From contig CM076996.1 in the NCBI GenBank assembly GCA_039090855.1, forward strand, positions 46,342,469 to 46,406,468: DNA of 64,000 bases, read 5' to 3'. Source of the DNA: Macrothele yani. Taxonomy: Eukaryota; Arthropoda; Arachnida; Araneae; Macrothelidae. How positions within the stretch are numbered: the stretch's first letter is position 1; every line of letters begins with the position of its first letter. Shown here one piece after another: positions 9,743-20,845 of the stretch. Position numbers and translations under genes: made by a program. The notes beneath the pieces were generated by a model, which was given only the letters and a program-made list of their open reading frames with translations, made no database searches and was not told the DNA's origin.

Positions 9743-11048
9743 CACAGTGTGGCAAAGAATTTTTAAGACTGGTTCTGTAAAATGAAATAGAAACAAGAAA
9801 TTATAATTTGTTTTGGTTTGTTATTCAAAATAAGTCCCTCCGGCTTCAATACACTTGTTACAGCGATTTAATAATGATTCGAATGTCTGTTCCAGTTCAC
9901 TTTGCGGAACTGCCTCCAAAGCACGCGTCGAAACTGTTTGTATGATCGAAATATCATCAAAATAACACCTTCTTAACGTCATTTTAAGTTTTGGGAATAA
10001 AGAAAAGTCGCAGGGTGCTAAATCAGGCGAATACGGCGGATGATTCAACACACAGACGTTATTTTTCGCCAAAAATCTAAGAACAAGAAGTGAGGTGTGA
10101 CTGGGTGCATTATCGTGCAACAAACACCAACTGTTTTCATCCCGATATTCTGGACGAATGAGACGAATTCTGCCCATCAAACGCCTCAAAACATTTAAAT
10201 AAAACTCACCAGTAATTGTTTATCCACTTGGAACAAATTCTTTGTGGATATTACTATCGTAGAATGTTATGAGCATTGTTTTGATTTTCGATGGAACTTT
10301 TCTTGTGTTTTTGGCTTGTGTCGAGTTTTTTACTTCCATTCCGCACTTTGTCGCTTTGTTTTAGGATTATATTGAAAACACCATGTTTCATCACCAGTAA
10401 CAATCGATTTTAAGAAGTTTGGATCATTTTCAGCGGCTGAAATGATGTCTCTACAATGTGCACTTCTGCTTGATTTTTGTTCATTGGTTAACGTGTGTGG
10501 AACAAATTTAGCACAGACTTTTGTTTTGCCCAAATATTCATGCAGGATGGTTCGAATCGTTTCTTTGTTGATGTTTAAAGACTCTTCCATCATTCTTAGT
10601 GACGCACATCGATTGTTTGCCACGAAATAACGCACTTTTTCAATAATCTCAGGTGTCCTAGATGAACTTGGTCTTCCGGTATGCTTATCAACTTCTAGCG
10701 TATCTCTTCCGTCCAAAAGACGTTTGTGCCACAGGAAAACATTTGATCTACCTAAACAAAACTCACCGTAAACTTGTTTCATCATTTGGTACGTTTCTGA
10801 GGCACTTTTACCAAGTTTTGCGTTAAATTTAATAACAGCCCTTTGTTCCATCTTAATAATTCAACATGAAAAAAATTTAACTTCTCTAACGAACAGCCGT
10901 TTCGCTTGAGTTACTTTAACAACTGCGCAGTACTTTTGGCAGAAAGCAAGCAGATGGTCGCGGTTTATAACGCATTCGCGATTACACTGGTGGCGCCACC
11001 GTAGGCTGAAATCTAGCGCCAGTCTTAAAAATTCTTTGACGCACTGTG
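9743..11048 (-). mobile_element. mariner element inserted in the SINE
   Basis: TIRs start CACAGTGTGGCAAAGAATTT at 9743 and CACAGTGCGTCAAAGAATTT on the minus strand from 11048. TA duplications lie at 9741-9742 and 11049-11050. Length is 1306 bp, normal for mariner. The SINE continues on both sides, so this insertion is the younger event. Confidence 0.93.
9821..10851 (-). pseudogene. mariner DD34D transposase
   Basis: From MEQRAVIKFNAKLGKS at 10851 the first 173 codons are open: helix-turn-helix region (TYQMMKQVYGE, NVFLWHKRL), GRPSSSRTPE linker, second helix-turn-helix (SLRMMEESLNINKETI), HTLTNEQK, and first Asp in VTGDETWCF. A frameshift near 10330 is followed by the rest in another frame: LLHDNAPSHTSL (second Asp) and HPPYSPDLAPCDF (third Asp), ending GGTYFE at 9821. 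One shift is the main visible defect. Confidence 0.9.
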
Positions 11049-11118
11049 TATATCTGTCAAGCAAGTCCAATAAATAAACCTTCAATCAAAAAAAAAAAAA
11101 AAAAAAAAAAAAAAGAAA
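11049..11118 (+). mobile_element. Long-subfamily SINE, 3' end and poly-A
   Basis: It continues from the piece ending at 9742: CTGTCAAGCAAGTCCAATAA then AACCTTCAATC and a poly-A tract of about 27 bases interrupted late by G. The CTTCAATCAAAA end is the 3' signature shared by the main SINE family. Confidence 0.7.
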
Positions 11119-11125
11119 AAAAAGA

Positions 11126-11680
11126 TCAGTTAAAGCAAATACCGGCTAAATCTTGTGACGCACCTTTCAAAAGCAGGAGGATACATGAGCTCCAGTCCTG
11201 TACAGCAGTCGCGTGTAAACTTACGCAGGTGCGATAGCGAAACAAGTTTCTCTGTCAAATATACTAAAAATTATTTTACTACACACGCACAGAAGGCATC
11301 GACATCAGAAACCTGCAATCGATAGTTAAATGGCACATTACTTAATAAACTCGTAGGAAAATAATTCTGTTCAAAGTAGTTGCACACATTTTAGTTGGCC
11401 AAAAGAGAAACTCAAGTATTATGTGAAAATTCAGTAAATTTTTAGAATGTTTTGCAAAAATCATTTATACGTATATTAAAGAAGAGGGAATCTTTGCTCA
11501 GGAATACTTTAAATATCTTTGAATGCTATGCAGTGAATCAGAAGATTTTAATAATGGTATGGAATGAACTAGCATGATTTCAAAAAACCCCAGCGATTCC
11601 AAAAGGTTAGTTATGTAAGTCCTAACTTCATTTCCTTTGTCATGTGTAGCAATTAGTAAAGACTGTGCCTAACCATTATA
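11126..11680. other. Unassigned interval
   Basis: No coding or repeat signature recognised. It ends at the TA preceding the next Tc1 element. Confidence 0.45.
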
Positions 11681-13068
11681 CCCTCACGGACAATGAAATT
11701 TGCGCACCAAGAAGAAAACATGCTACAACCTCGAAACTTTGCAAATAGCTAGAGTGCTTACGGATACGCAAATAATCTACGTTTGGTGCGAGTACGCATG
11801 ACCTCACACCCTGTGGTGGCGCTGCAAGCACGAACCGGAAGCCTTATAAACCGGCGTGTAGTCGATGCCCCATAAAAGCGAAAAGCACAGGCCAACGCGA
11901 GCAAAAATAAAGAGTGACAAGAATGCCGGGTAGATGCCAGAGACGTCGATTTACGCAACTTACGGACTTTGAGAGAGGCCTGATCATCGGGCTGAAAACC
12001 GCAGGATGGTCGACGCTCCGTATAGCCCGCCACGTGGATTGTTCTGACCATACCGTCCGACTGTGGTGGGAGCAGTGAACACGTGACGGCACTGCCACAC
12101 GGCGGAGCGGCTCCGGACCGACCAGGAGGACCACCGGTAGAGAGGATTGGCGGTTCGTGCGTCAGTCACGATCGGATCCCGCGGGGGCCCGCCCCACTAC
12201 ACAGGCAGATGAAGCGGCTCCTGTGTGCCCACGAACCATTTCCCAACACCTCGCGGAAGCGAATCTGCGATCCCAGTGCCCCTTACGTGTTCTGCCAGTA
12301 ACACCAGAACATCACGGGCTCTGTGTGCATTGGTGCCAGGCCAGGGCGACGTGTGGTGTTTAGCGATGAGTGCCGCTTCGTTTTCGTGACAGATGATCAT
12401 CGTGTCCGGGTGTGGAGGTTCCTGGGTCAACGGAACAATCCCGACCTCGCTATCAAGCGCCTCACCTACCCCACTGCAGGCAGTATGGTCTGGGGGTCAT
12501 TGCCTACGATAGCCGATTAGCTCTAGTAGTGGTACGTGGATCATTGACGGGCCAGTGGTATGTGGATGAAATCCTACTTCCCGATGTGATCCCATTCCTG
12601 GCCGGGATTCCAAGTGCGCTATACCAGCAGGATACTTCCCGCCCGCACATGGCTCGCGTTGCCTAGGACTGCCTACGTCATCTCCAGACACTTACATGGC
12701 CTGCCCACTCCCCGGAGATGTTCCCTATCGAGAATGTGTTGAACCAGTTGAAACGCCAGCTGCCGCCGTGCCGCACTATCCGGGATTTGGAGCACATCGT
12801 CCAACACTTGTGGGCCAGTCTGCCGCAGGACAACATCAGGCGTCTGTTCGCCTCCATGCTCGACCGTATTGCAGCATGAATCGCCGCACGAGGCGGTGCG
12901 ACGCGCTATTGAAGATGACCGGACTGCGTGCTACAGATCCCTCTGTAATTGTCCTGAAGCTCTGTTTTTGCAATCATGTGTATCATTCATCTGTATCATT
13001 ACTTCCATAAAATTTCAGTTCAATCCGATGCTTCCTTCTTGGGGCGCAAATTTCATTGTCCGTGAGTG
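11681..13068 (+). mobile_element. Tc1-like element, family D
   Basis: TIRs: CCCTCACGGACAATGAAATT at 11681 and, on the minus strand, CACTCACGGACAATGAAATT at 13068, flanked by TA (11679-11680, 13069-13070). Length 1388 bp. The interior is clearly GC-richer than the flanks. Confidence 0.92.
11923..12912 (+). pseudogene. Tc1-like DD34E transposase, family D
   Basis: It starts MPGRCQRRRFTQLTDFERG with helix-turn-helix STLRIARHVDCSDHTV. A stop follows LWWEQ. The catalytic core is visible in two alternating frames: VVFSDECRF (first Asp, about 12358), VRVWRFLGQR, then YQQDTSRPHMA (second Asp, about 12634) and WPAHSPEMFPIENVLNQL (Glu, about 12735), ending RGGATRY with TGA at 12910-12912. At least two frameshifts and several stops break it. 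Confidence 0.85.
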
Positions 13069-13069
13069 T

Positions 13070-13480
13070 AATATCGTGACTGTTAGGGTTCAATAAGTTA
13101 CTACTGGTGATTAATGTAATCACAAAAGTAATCAGACTTACAGGCAAATGTCCCAGTTTATTTGATGATGATTCCGGAGTGGTACACCACTTGACGAACT
13201 TGCACAGAAGACAGCACAAAATGCAGAACGAATATTGATGATTTAGCAAGATTCGTAGTCGAATTGTTTAACTAAACGTAAATGCATTAACATAGACTTT
13301 AGAAGGTATTTAACTTGAAGAGAATCATTTTAGTATCCTTGACCTGACTAACTGGCAGTGATGCCGCAAGGAACAAAGACATTTGGCAGTTCTGACGTGA
13401 CGTTAAGAGTCGGAAAAAAGACAGTTAAACAGAAAGTTAAATAGATAATATAGGTCTCACTCTACCGTCGCGAGCAGTTG
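13070..13480. other. Unassigned interval between Tc1 and LINE
   Basis: No recognisable element or coding segment. Confidence 0.4.
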
Positions 13481-13524
13481 GTTTTAATCTATGTCCAACA
13501 AAAAAAGTTTTTAAAATCTAATAA

Positions 13525-14066
13525 GTGATTTTTATGAAGATATCGTGTGGAATCATAGTATACCCAAAGCATACACAAGCATTTATGTGTTTTACAAGAA
13601 AGAATACAAAACAATATCAAGATATAACTATTTATTATATTAATAATAAAATCGTCATAGTGATTTATTTCACCTATTTAAGAATGACACTACAGCATAA
13701 CTTAAAATGGGATCGACATATAGAACAAAATATTAATAAAATCTCTGGAAACATGGGAGTAGTTAGCCAAGTACTTAATAATCTTACTTATAAAACCCTT
13801 AAATTGTTATATTACACTCCTGTGCATACACTTTAACTACGTATCGTCTATCCTGTTGGAAACAAACAACACAAACTAATATTAAGAAACTTCAAGTACT
13901 CCAGAATAAATTTATTAGATTATTAGACCTTATACTAAATACTAATACTAATAATACACCTTATCTAAATATTTATAATTACATGCGAGCAGATGTTAAT
14001 AAGCATAACATTTTGAATATAAAACAATGATATCAATATGCTTTGGGATTAAACACAATATCAACA
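13525..14066 (+). pseudogene. Reverse-transcriptase C-terminal region of the LINE
   Basis: The frame contains FMCFTRKNTKQYQD, then YLRMTLQHNLKWDRHIEQNI and LTYKTLKLLYYT, the conserved stretch after the catalytic core of non-LTR reverse transcriptases (YLG-x-LD-x-LKW-x-H-I). A stop follows PVHTL. In later frames KLQVLQNKFIRLL and NYMRADVNKHNIL continue the usual tail. The gene resumes after the mariner at 15360 with KPCLPRTQQMKQSI, RGPTFRNLLPEELKHF and NLFRK, ending near 15560. Confidence 0.65.
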
Positions 14067-14068
14067 TA

Positions 14069-15357
14069 CTGGGTTGTCGGAAAATTCATGACGTATTTCG
14101 GCACCCGATGGCGGTTGGGCGGTTTTGGAAGTACTAGAGGCATGCGCAGCTCTGTTATCGCTATGGCATTCGAAAGGTGCCAGTTCTAGCTGCAGTCTAA
14201 AAGGAATAGTGAGCGATTTGGTTGATTTGCTGAGATTTGACATCAAGTTGATGATGGAAGACCAAACTGTGCATTTTTGCCATATTTTACTGTTTTACTT
14301 CCGTAAAGGGAAGAACGCGCGTCAAGCTTGTGAAAAGTTGTGTAAAGTGTACGGTGATAATGCTCTACAAGAACGTCAGTACCAGCGGTGGTTCGAAGAA
14401 TTCTGTGCTGGTGATTTTGAATTCAACGATGCTCCTCGGTCGGGGAGGCCCACCGAGGCTGATGACGACCAAATCAAGGCATTGATCGAGTCAAACCCAC
14501 GTTACACGACACGAGAGATTGCAGACACATTGCACATCTATCATTCAAGCATTCACGGCCACCTGAAGAAGCTGGGATACGTAAGCAAGCTCGATGTGTG
14601 GATTCCTCATGAACTCAAAGAAGCTCAATTGACGGCGCGTATAAACATCTGCGATATGCTCATTAAACGTGAGGAAAACGATCCTTTTTTGAAGCGACTG
14701 ATAACTGGTGATGAAACGTGGATTGTGTACAACAATCTGCTGCGCAAACGGTCTTGGTCCCGACGTGCTGCTTTCCCTCAAACGACATCCAAAGCAGACA
14801 TTCATCAGCGGAAGGTTCTGGTCTCAGTGTGGTGGGATTTTAAAGGTGTCGTGTTTTTCGAGCTTCTACCACGGAACCAAACTATCAATACGAATGTGTA
14901 TTATCGGCAATTGGACAGTTTGAACGAGTTCATCATCCAGAAAAGTCCAGAGCTCGTTCATCGTAAAGGTGTTGTGTTCCATCACGACAACGCGAGACCA
15001 CACACAAGTTTGATCACCCGCCAAAAATTATTGGAGCTTGGGTGGGATGTGTTGCCACACCCAGCATACTCGCCTGACTTTGCACCTTCAGACTTCCACT
15101 TGTTCCACTCTCTTCAATAGTTCTTGCGTGGTATAACGTTCAATTCAGATGAGGCTTTAAATCAGCACCTTGTATAGTTTTTCGCCGCGAAAGACAGGTC
15201 CTTCTATGAACGAGGCATTCTGCAACTCACTGACAGATGGCAAAAGGTCGTCGAACAAAACGGGCATTGAATCATTGATTGATCTTTGTTCTTTCTATCA
15301 ATAAATGACCTTTGCAAAACATGGCTAAAATACGTCATGACTTTTCCGACAACCCAA
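14069..15357 (+). mobile_element. mariner element inserted in the LINE
   Basis: TIRs CTGGGTTGTCGGAAAATTCA at 14069 and, minus strand, TTGGGTTGTCGGAAAAGTCA from 15357. TA duplications at 14067-14068 and 15358-15359. Length 1289 bp. The LINE protein tail is continuous across the empty site, showing that the mariner is younger. Confidence 0.95.
14251..15270 (+). pseudogene. mariner DD34D transposase, one frame with two stops
   Basis: From MMEDQTVHF at 14251 to TGA at 15268-15270 the frame is 339 residues, the normal mariner size. Visible parts: helix-turn-helix (KNARQACEKLCKVYG, QRWFEEFCAGDF), RSGRPTEADD, second helix-turn-helix (TTREIADTLHIYHSSI), WIPHELKE, ITGDETWIVY (first Asp), FHHDNARPHTSL (second Asp), HPAYSPDFAPSDF (third Asp). 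It resembles the cecropia/Hsmar1 type from family knowledge. The only defects are a TAG at 15118-15120 and another TAG about 55 bases later, both after the catalytic triad. The frame extends upstream to 14125, but that part is element leader. Confidence 0.92.
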
Positions 15358-16375
15358 TAGATATCATACATATAAATTTTAATATCCATAATTATGAAAC
15401 TAGAAAGAGATTTCAAATAAAGCCATGCTTGCCTAGAACACAACAAATGAAACAAAGTATAAACTAACAGAGACCAACATTTCGGAATCTTTTACCTGAA
15501 GAACTAAAACACTTTAATAATTATAACTTGTTTAGAAAAGACTAAAAACATACTTGCTTAATTTATAACAAACCCCCCCCCCTGAAATTACTATATAACT
15601 TTTCAATCCCTTTCTAATTGCTACTAATATCTACTAACAACTGCTTATCTATTCCATGACCTGCCTGCTACTTACCTCAACTCTTTGACAATTTTAACAT
15701 AACTTGTGTCTATCAAGTAGGGGAATTAGGGCTTTAGTCAGGTCATGAAAGACCTTTTCCCTGATTTCCCCGGCTGTTATAATAATTACTTTTGTTACAC
15801 TCAAATGTAAATATAAACTTGATGAAAAGTATGATGTAACAGCTAAAAAATAAAAGTATTATTCTTATTATTATCATGCTTGCCTAGAACATACCAAATG
15901 AAGCAAATATATTATTATTATTAACATTATATCCAAGTTCCTTGGGATGATAGCGCAATTGTGAAATAGACTACTCATAGCTATAGTTTTTAGTTCGTCC
16001 TTAAAACAAAAAGAATTTAAATATCACTCATTAAAAGTTGCTCTCAAGGAAAAGGGTAAAACTCAATTTTATCCTTTAAGCGGCTGATGTACCTGAACCA
16101 AATGGTGACAGAAATTTTTTGTGCCCTCAAAACATAAATGTTTCCATAGCGGTCGGGTTTCACGACAGTTACGGCAGAACAATTCCTTTTATCCTTCTAC
16201 TCTCAGCAGTACCAACCATAACCCTGTTTGCTGTGACTTCTAGTCGTTTATTATCTTTTCCATGACTCAAGGCATGATGGAAATGGGCTAGACCCGATGA
16301 CATGGACATCATTCCACTCGGTACAAACATGTGACTCAAAGAGATTCTCCTTTTTTAGATTCATCGTCATTGCTA

Positions 16376-17915
16376 CATTAGCGTGCAAAAATTAAGGACA
16401 AGACGGTTTTTCGAATGTAACGTCGTGCAAAAGTGCTCCACATCGACTCAAATCATACCATCAGATCCCCAAGATGTAAGAATATGGAACAAGTGAGCAA
16501 AACCGTCCAAACAAGGGATACAAAGGCACTTTATTGAAAAGGTAGCTTCGAGCACAACTGGACAGAAGACAGAAACGTCCATGTGACAGGCGGCTGCCAA
16601 AATAAAAACCTGTCTTTAGTGGGGGATATGATCACCCCTGACTGCATTGCAGGATTTACAACGTCTGTCCATGCTGAGGACGAGGTTGTCAAGGAGCTGT
16701 TGAGGCATCGCGGCCCATTCCTCTTGTAGCGCCAATCGCAGCTGCGGAATCGTTGCTGGCGGCTGGTGACGTGGTGCCAAGCGTCTCCCGAGAAGGTCCC
16801 ACACATGTTTGATTGGATTTAGGTCCGGGGACCTTCCATGCGTTGAATATCTTCACTCTCCAACAGTTCTGCAACAGCCACTGTACGATGAGGTGTAGCG
16901 TTGTCGTCCATGAAGAGGAACTCAGGACCCACAGCACCTCTAAACAGACGCACGTGAGGCAGGAGAACCTTGGTACAATAGCGGACACTTGTGACTGAAC
17001 CTCCTTGGAAGATGTGAAGGTCAGTACGGCTACCAAGCATGATACCGCCCCAAACGAAAACTCCGCCACCTCCAAACCGGTCCCTTTCGATGATGTTGGA
17101 GGTGTGATTGCGTGTTCCCTGCTCTCTCCAGATGTGTATACGTCCAGAATCGCTCGTCAGACCAAATCGGCTCTCATCCGTAAAGAGAACTCGACCCCAT
17201 TGCTGATGTGTCCAGTTCTTGTGTTTCTGGCACCACAGAAACCGTCGTCTCCGATGAGTAAGCTTTAATGGCACACGCCGTACTGGTCGTCGTGCAAATA
17301 GACCACCTTTGTGCAACCTCCTGGCCACGGTAAAACGCGATAACGGACGTCCAGTTGTCTGTTGCATGTGCCTTGCGATTTGTCCCGCTGTCTGCCGTCT
17401 GTCTCTTCTCGCCTGTAGGACAATATACTGGTCGTCCGCCGCCGTGCTTGCTCGTGGACGAACACTGCTAAACTCTCGGACATCTGTTCCTGTCGTTTGA
17501 AATTCTTTCCAAGCTCGTGAAACGATGCTGTGAGCGATCCCGAACTCCTGGGCTACACTAGTCACACTTTGACCTTCTTCCAACTTCCCAATGACGCGAC
17601 CTCGGGTAATGTAAAGTCATCCAGATGTCGTCTACTGGATTGCCTGTTGGCCATATCACACTGTGGCAGCAACTCGATGTCGTTCAAACCGATGTACACC
17701 GTGCAATAGCTTTCACCGAATTGCTGAGCGTACACCGCCCGTGTGGTTTATACCCTTCCGACACTCCCCCCCCCTACGTCATGCTGCATATATGCGCATA
17801 CCCTACCGTACCGGACCCTAGTCTATCTTCTGAGTGGTCTTTCGGTCCGTTCTGCCTGCTCGTTCCGCTGTTATTCTAATTTCTCCTCTTCGTCCTTAAT
17901 TTTTGCACACCAGTG
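16376..17915 (-). mobile_element. Tc1-like element, family C, copy 1
   Basis: TIRs: CATTAGCGTGCAAAAATTAA at 16376 (diverged) and CACTGGTGTGCAAAAATTAA on the minus strand from 17915. TA at 16374-16375 and 17916-17917. Length 1540 bp. A sister copy lies at 43859-45401. The orphan repeat copy at 57068-57600 provides an insertion-free counterpart near 57365. Confidence 0.92.
16616..17654 (-). pseudogene. Tc1-like DD34E transposase, family C copy 1
   Basis: It starts MANRQSSRRHLDDFT at 17654. A 5-bp insertion relative to the sister copy then shifts the frame just before the RGRVIGKLEEG position. From there 254 codons are open: helix-turn-helix (SVTSVAQEFGIAHSIV), ARRDRRQTAGQIARHM, LFTDESRFGL (first Asp intact), VWGGIML, FLFMDDNATPHRT (second Asp). 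A second shift near 16820 separates the Glu motif (SPDLNPIEHVWDLLG) and the C-terminus ending RGDHIPH at 16616. Its TDES motif shows what the sister copy has lost. Confidence 0.92.
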
Positions 17916-18490
17916 TATTTCCCTTTCCGCAGAAAATCAGTCAGAAGGGATTAGCGTCAGTCATCCCCCGAAATGACCACTTTGAATTTAAAAGTTAAGG
18001 GGAAAGCAACTACTCCTGATGCGCAGGCTCACTAGTTCCATCCGCGTTCGACCCACTTCCCAGGCAGCGAATATATTCGTTCGAGCTGATTTCAGTCCGT
18101 TTCGCTAAAATAGAGTTAATTCGTCCCAGCCAATTAAAGGGAAAGCACCCAAATTTAATATCAGTTATTTTTTAACAAATCATGCCTCACCTAGTATCTT
18201 AACTAAACTTCACGAATTTCATTAAGCAGTGCCAGTTATCCGTTCTAATAGAGTGGAGGGGTTGCACAAATAAGTGAAAAACACAAATTATCGGAAATAT
18301 TTATTTTTTTGGCTTCTTACAAATGTTAGAAATAATTGCAACCTGTAACTGCTTTTATTCTGCAGATGTGTTACATCAGTATACACCAAGTGATCACTAA
18401 ATTATAACCACCCCTACTAAAAGTGGATATGCCCCCCGATGACCATGTGATTTCAGAGAGGGCGCGATTAGTCGACGGATGTAGCATATA

Positions 18491-19738
18491 CACATTATAT
18501 TGACAAAAGTCACCAGACACCCCTTCAAAAGCAAATGAACGGATCCGTTACGTTGTTAAGATACGCGGTACAGCTGCAAACGGTGTAAAAACAAGCCTGC
18601 AGCTGGCCGCGATCATATCGCACTGTGAGGTTGAGTAAAAATGTCGCGGCGGGAAAGAACTGACTTTGAGAAAGGAAATATTGTTGCGTGCTATATTAGT
18701 GGGTTGTCCATAAGATAAACCGAGAGGCGTTTAAACATACCCAGGTCAACTGTTTTGGATGTACTGAATAAGTAGAAGACACGTGGCGTGCCTGAAGCAG
18801 CAAAACGTACCGGCAGACCATAGAAAATCAGTGATAGAAGACGTCGAAGCCTCAGGAGAGTTGTTACAGCTAATCGACGGAGTACTGCACAAGACCACAG
18901 TGCACAGGTGAGTAAAAATGCTGGAACCTCGGTATGTACACGTACCATTCGCAGATAACTTAATTCTATGAGTTACCGTGGTCGTGCGGCTGCTCATAAG
19001 CCTTTCATCTCTACTCGGAATGCTACTCGTCGTTTAGCATGGTGCAAAGAACATTTATCGTGGACCGTTGATAAATGGAAACGGGTCCTATGGACTGATG
19101 AATCCCGATACACGATCCATCAGTTTGATGGCCGTGCGTGGGTATGGCGGCAGCCAGGGCAACGCTATTTACCACAGTGTACTGTTCCTACGGTCAAGTT
19201 TGGAGCTGGCAGTGTACTCGTGTGGGGGTGTTTTTCGTGGTATGGTCCCGGCCCATTAACTATCGTGGACAAACCTGTTAACTAGCTCGTCTACCTCGAT
19301 ATTCTGGACAATTATGCCCTGCCAACTCTGTGGCAATACTATGGAACCGAGCCTTGTTGGTACCAGCAGGATAATGTACCGAGCCGTAAAGCAAGGACTG
19401 TGACAGCGTGGTTTGACGATAATTCGGTATATCGTGTTTGGACTGGCCAGTACAGAGCCCTGATCTTAATCCCATAGAGCACCTATGGGATGAATTAGAG
19501 CGCCGTATAAGAAGTTTAGAATCATGGCCTACTACTAAGCAACAGTTAGCGGCAGCATTTTGTACTGAATGGAAGCGCATACCTATCGCTGTGTTCCAAA
19601 ACCTTGTCGGCAGCATCTCTCGAAAGGTTCAGTGTATGCATTAAAGCCAAAGGTGAACCGACACCATACTAATGTATGTCAATAAATGCTATGTTGTATT
19701 TCTCTTCTAGTTGTCCGGTGACTTTTGTCAATATAGTG
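18491..19738 (+). mobile_element. Tc1-like element, family A, copy 2 (inner)
   Basis: TIRs CACATTATATTGACAAAAGT at 18491 and CACTATATTGACAAAAGTCA on the minus strand from 19738, TA at 18489-18490 and 19739-19740. It lies in the 5' leader of the family E element, between its left end and its transposase start, so it is younger than its host. Confidence 0.93.
18641..19672 (+). pseudogene. Tc1-like DD34E transposase, family A copy 2
   Basis: Start MSRRERTDFEKGNIV at 18641. A TAA follows SIR, where copy 1 has GAA (Glu), a one-base change. Further stops and a shift occur in the linker. The catalytic half is open from 18968: WTDESRYTIH (first Asp), VWGCFSWYG, a stop after DKPVN, CWYQQDNVPS (second Asp) and, in another frame, SPDLNPIEHLWDELE (Glu). 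It ends KGEPTPY with TAA at 19670-19672. Confidence 0.9.
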
Positions 19739-19782
19739 TATAAAATGTGAGTGTAACAGTAGGTAGTAAACTTCAGAGCGTG

Positions 19783-20811
19783 ATGGATAAACGGAAGGAC
19801 TTATTGACTTTGAGTAAAGAGAGATTGTGGGAGCTCGGAGAGCGGTGCCTTGATTTCCCAAACGGCTGAACTGGTTTGATGTTCGCGAGCCGCCGTAGAT
19901 AAAGTGTAACTGGACTGGCGTGAAAAGTTTCAAACAACGACCCCGAGGCAAAAGTGCGCAGGACAGCGAAAGGTTGATGTGAGACGTGAGCGCCGGGTCC
20001 GACGACTCGCACAGGCTAATAAGCGCAGCACTGTTCAACAGTTGACTACTCAATACAGCAGACGCCAACCCGGAACAGTCTCTATCATGACCATGCGTCG
20101 CACGCTCACACGTGTGGGTTATAACAGCAGACGACTCCGACGACATTCTCTCCTAACCACTGTTCATCGGCACAAGAGACTCGCCTGGTGCAAAGATCAT
20201 CCAAGTTAGACATCGGATGACTGGAAAAAGTGTGCTGGTCTAACGAGTCGCGTTTTTTACTCTACTCCGTATTTGGCCGTGCACGTATTTGGCGCAAGTA
20301 ACTCGAGGTACTCTATCCATCCTATATGATCTCCACAGTGCAAGCCAGAGGAGACGGTTGTATGGTGTAGGTCATGTTTACTAGGCATGAACGTGGACCA
20401 CTGGTGCATGTGAAACAACATATGACTGGTGCCTACTGTCATGAATTACTTGCTGACTCTGTACACCCAACAATGTTGCACTTTTCCCCGAATGGCTATG
20501 GTGTCTTCCAAGATGACAATGCACCAAGCCACAGGTTCAATGTTGTGCAGGAATGGTTTGAGAAACACATTCAAACTTCCAGCATGTCGATTGGCCTACG
20601 AACGCCTCCGATATCAATCCCATAGGGCACTTGTGTGAAACTATATAACGGCATATCAGGCATCTGGATACACAAAGCACCTGCATTGAAGGCCGCATTT
20701 CACACAGCTTGGTTGGCCGCACTTCCCAAATGCTTCCGGCATCTTATTGAATCGATGCCACGTCGAATAGCTGCTGTAATGAGGGCAAAAGTAGTACCTA
20801 CGAAGTATTAG
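19783..20811 (+). pseudogene. Tc1-like transposase, family E (heavily decayed)
   Basis: Start MDKRKDLLTL at 19783. Recognisable blocks: RRERRVRRLAQANKRSTVQQ and MRRTLTRVGYNSRR (second helix-turn-helix, about 19979-20140), HKRLAWCKDHPS, then the catalytic region in several frames, with FQDDNAPSHRF (second Asp, about 20507) and a Glu region altered to INPIGHLCET (about 20610), where Glu is replaced by Gly. It ends with TAG at 20809-20811. Clearly dead. Confidence 0.75.
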
Positions 20812-20845
20812 GTAGGTGTTCATAATTCAGTGATCACTCAGTGTA

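Larger units (their letters stand above)
13500..15890 (+). mobile_element. Non-LTR retrotransposon, 3' part, split by a mariner
   Basis: Sequence on both sides of the mariner (13500-14066 and 15360-15890) joins into one 3'-terminal LINE fragment: end of reverse transcriptase, C-terminal coding tail, a 3' UTR of roughly 300 bp, and a tail of TTATTATTAT units. I infer a Jockey/CR1-like group from the protein tail and TA-rich ending; the 5' part is missing, as is common for truncated LINE insertions. Confidence 0.7.
16070..18165 (+). repeat. Uncharacterised dispersed repeat, copy 1 (split by a Tc1)
   Basis: Leaving out the Tc1 at 16376-17915, about 550 bp here aligns throughout with 57068-57600. 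Shared landmarks in order: CTTTAAGCG, GTACCTGAACCAA, CTCAGCAGTACC, ACATGGACATCAT versus ACACGGACATCAT, AAATGACCACTTTGAAT, TTCGAGCTGATTTCAG, GAGTTAAT. Neither copy has a long frame, tRNA boxes or an obvious tail. The divergence is substantial but co-linear, so the unit is old or conserved. Function unknown. Confidence 0.75.
18384..20843 (+). mobile_element. Tc1-like element, family E (outer), containing another Tc1
   Basis: TIRs CACCAAGTGATCACTAAATT at 18384 and, minus strand, CACTGAGTGATCACTGAATT from 20843, with TA at both sides (18382-18383, 20844-20845). Removing the family A insert (18491-19738) leaves an element of about 1.2 kb. Confidence 0.85.
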
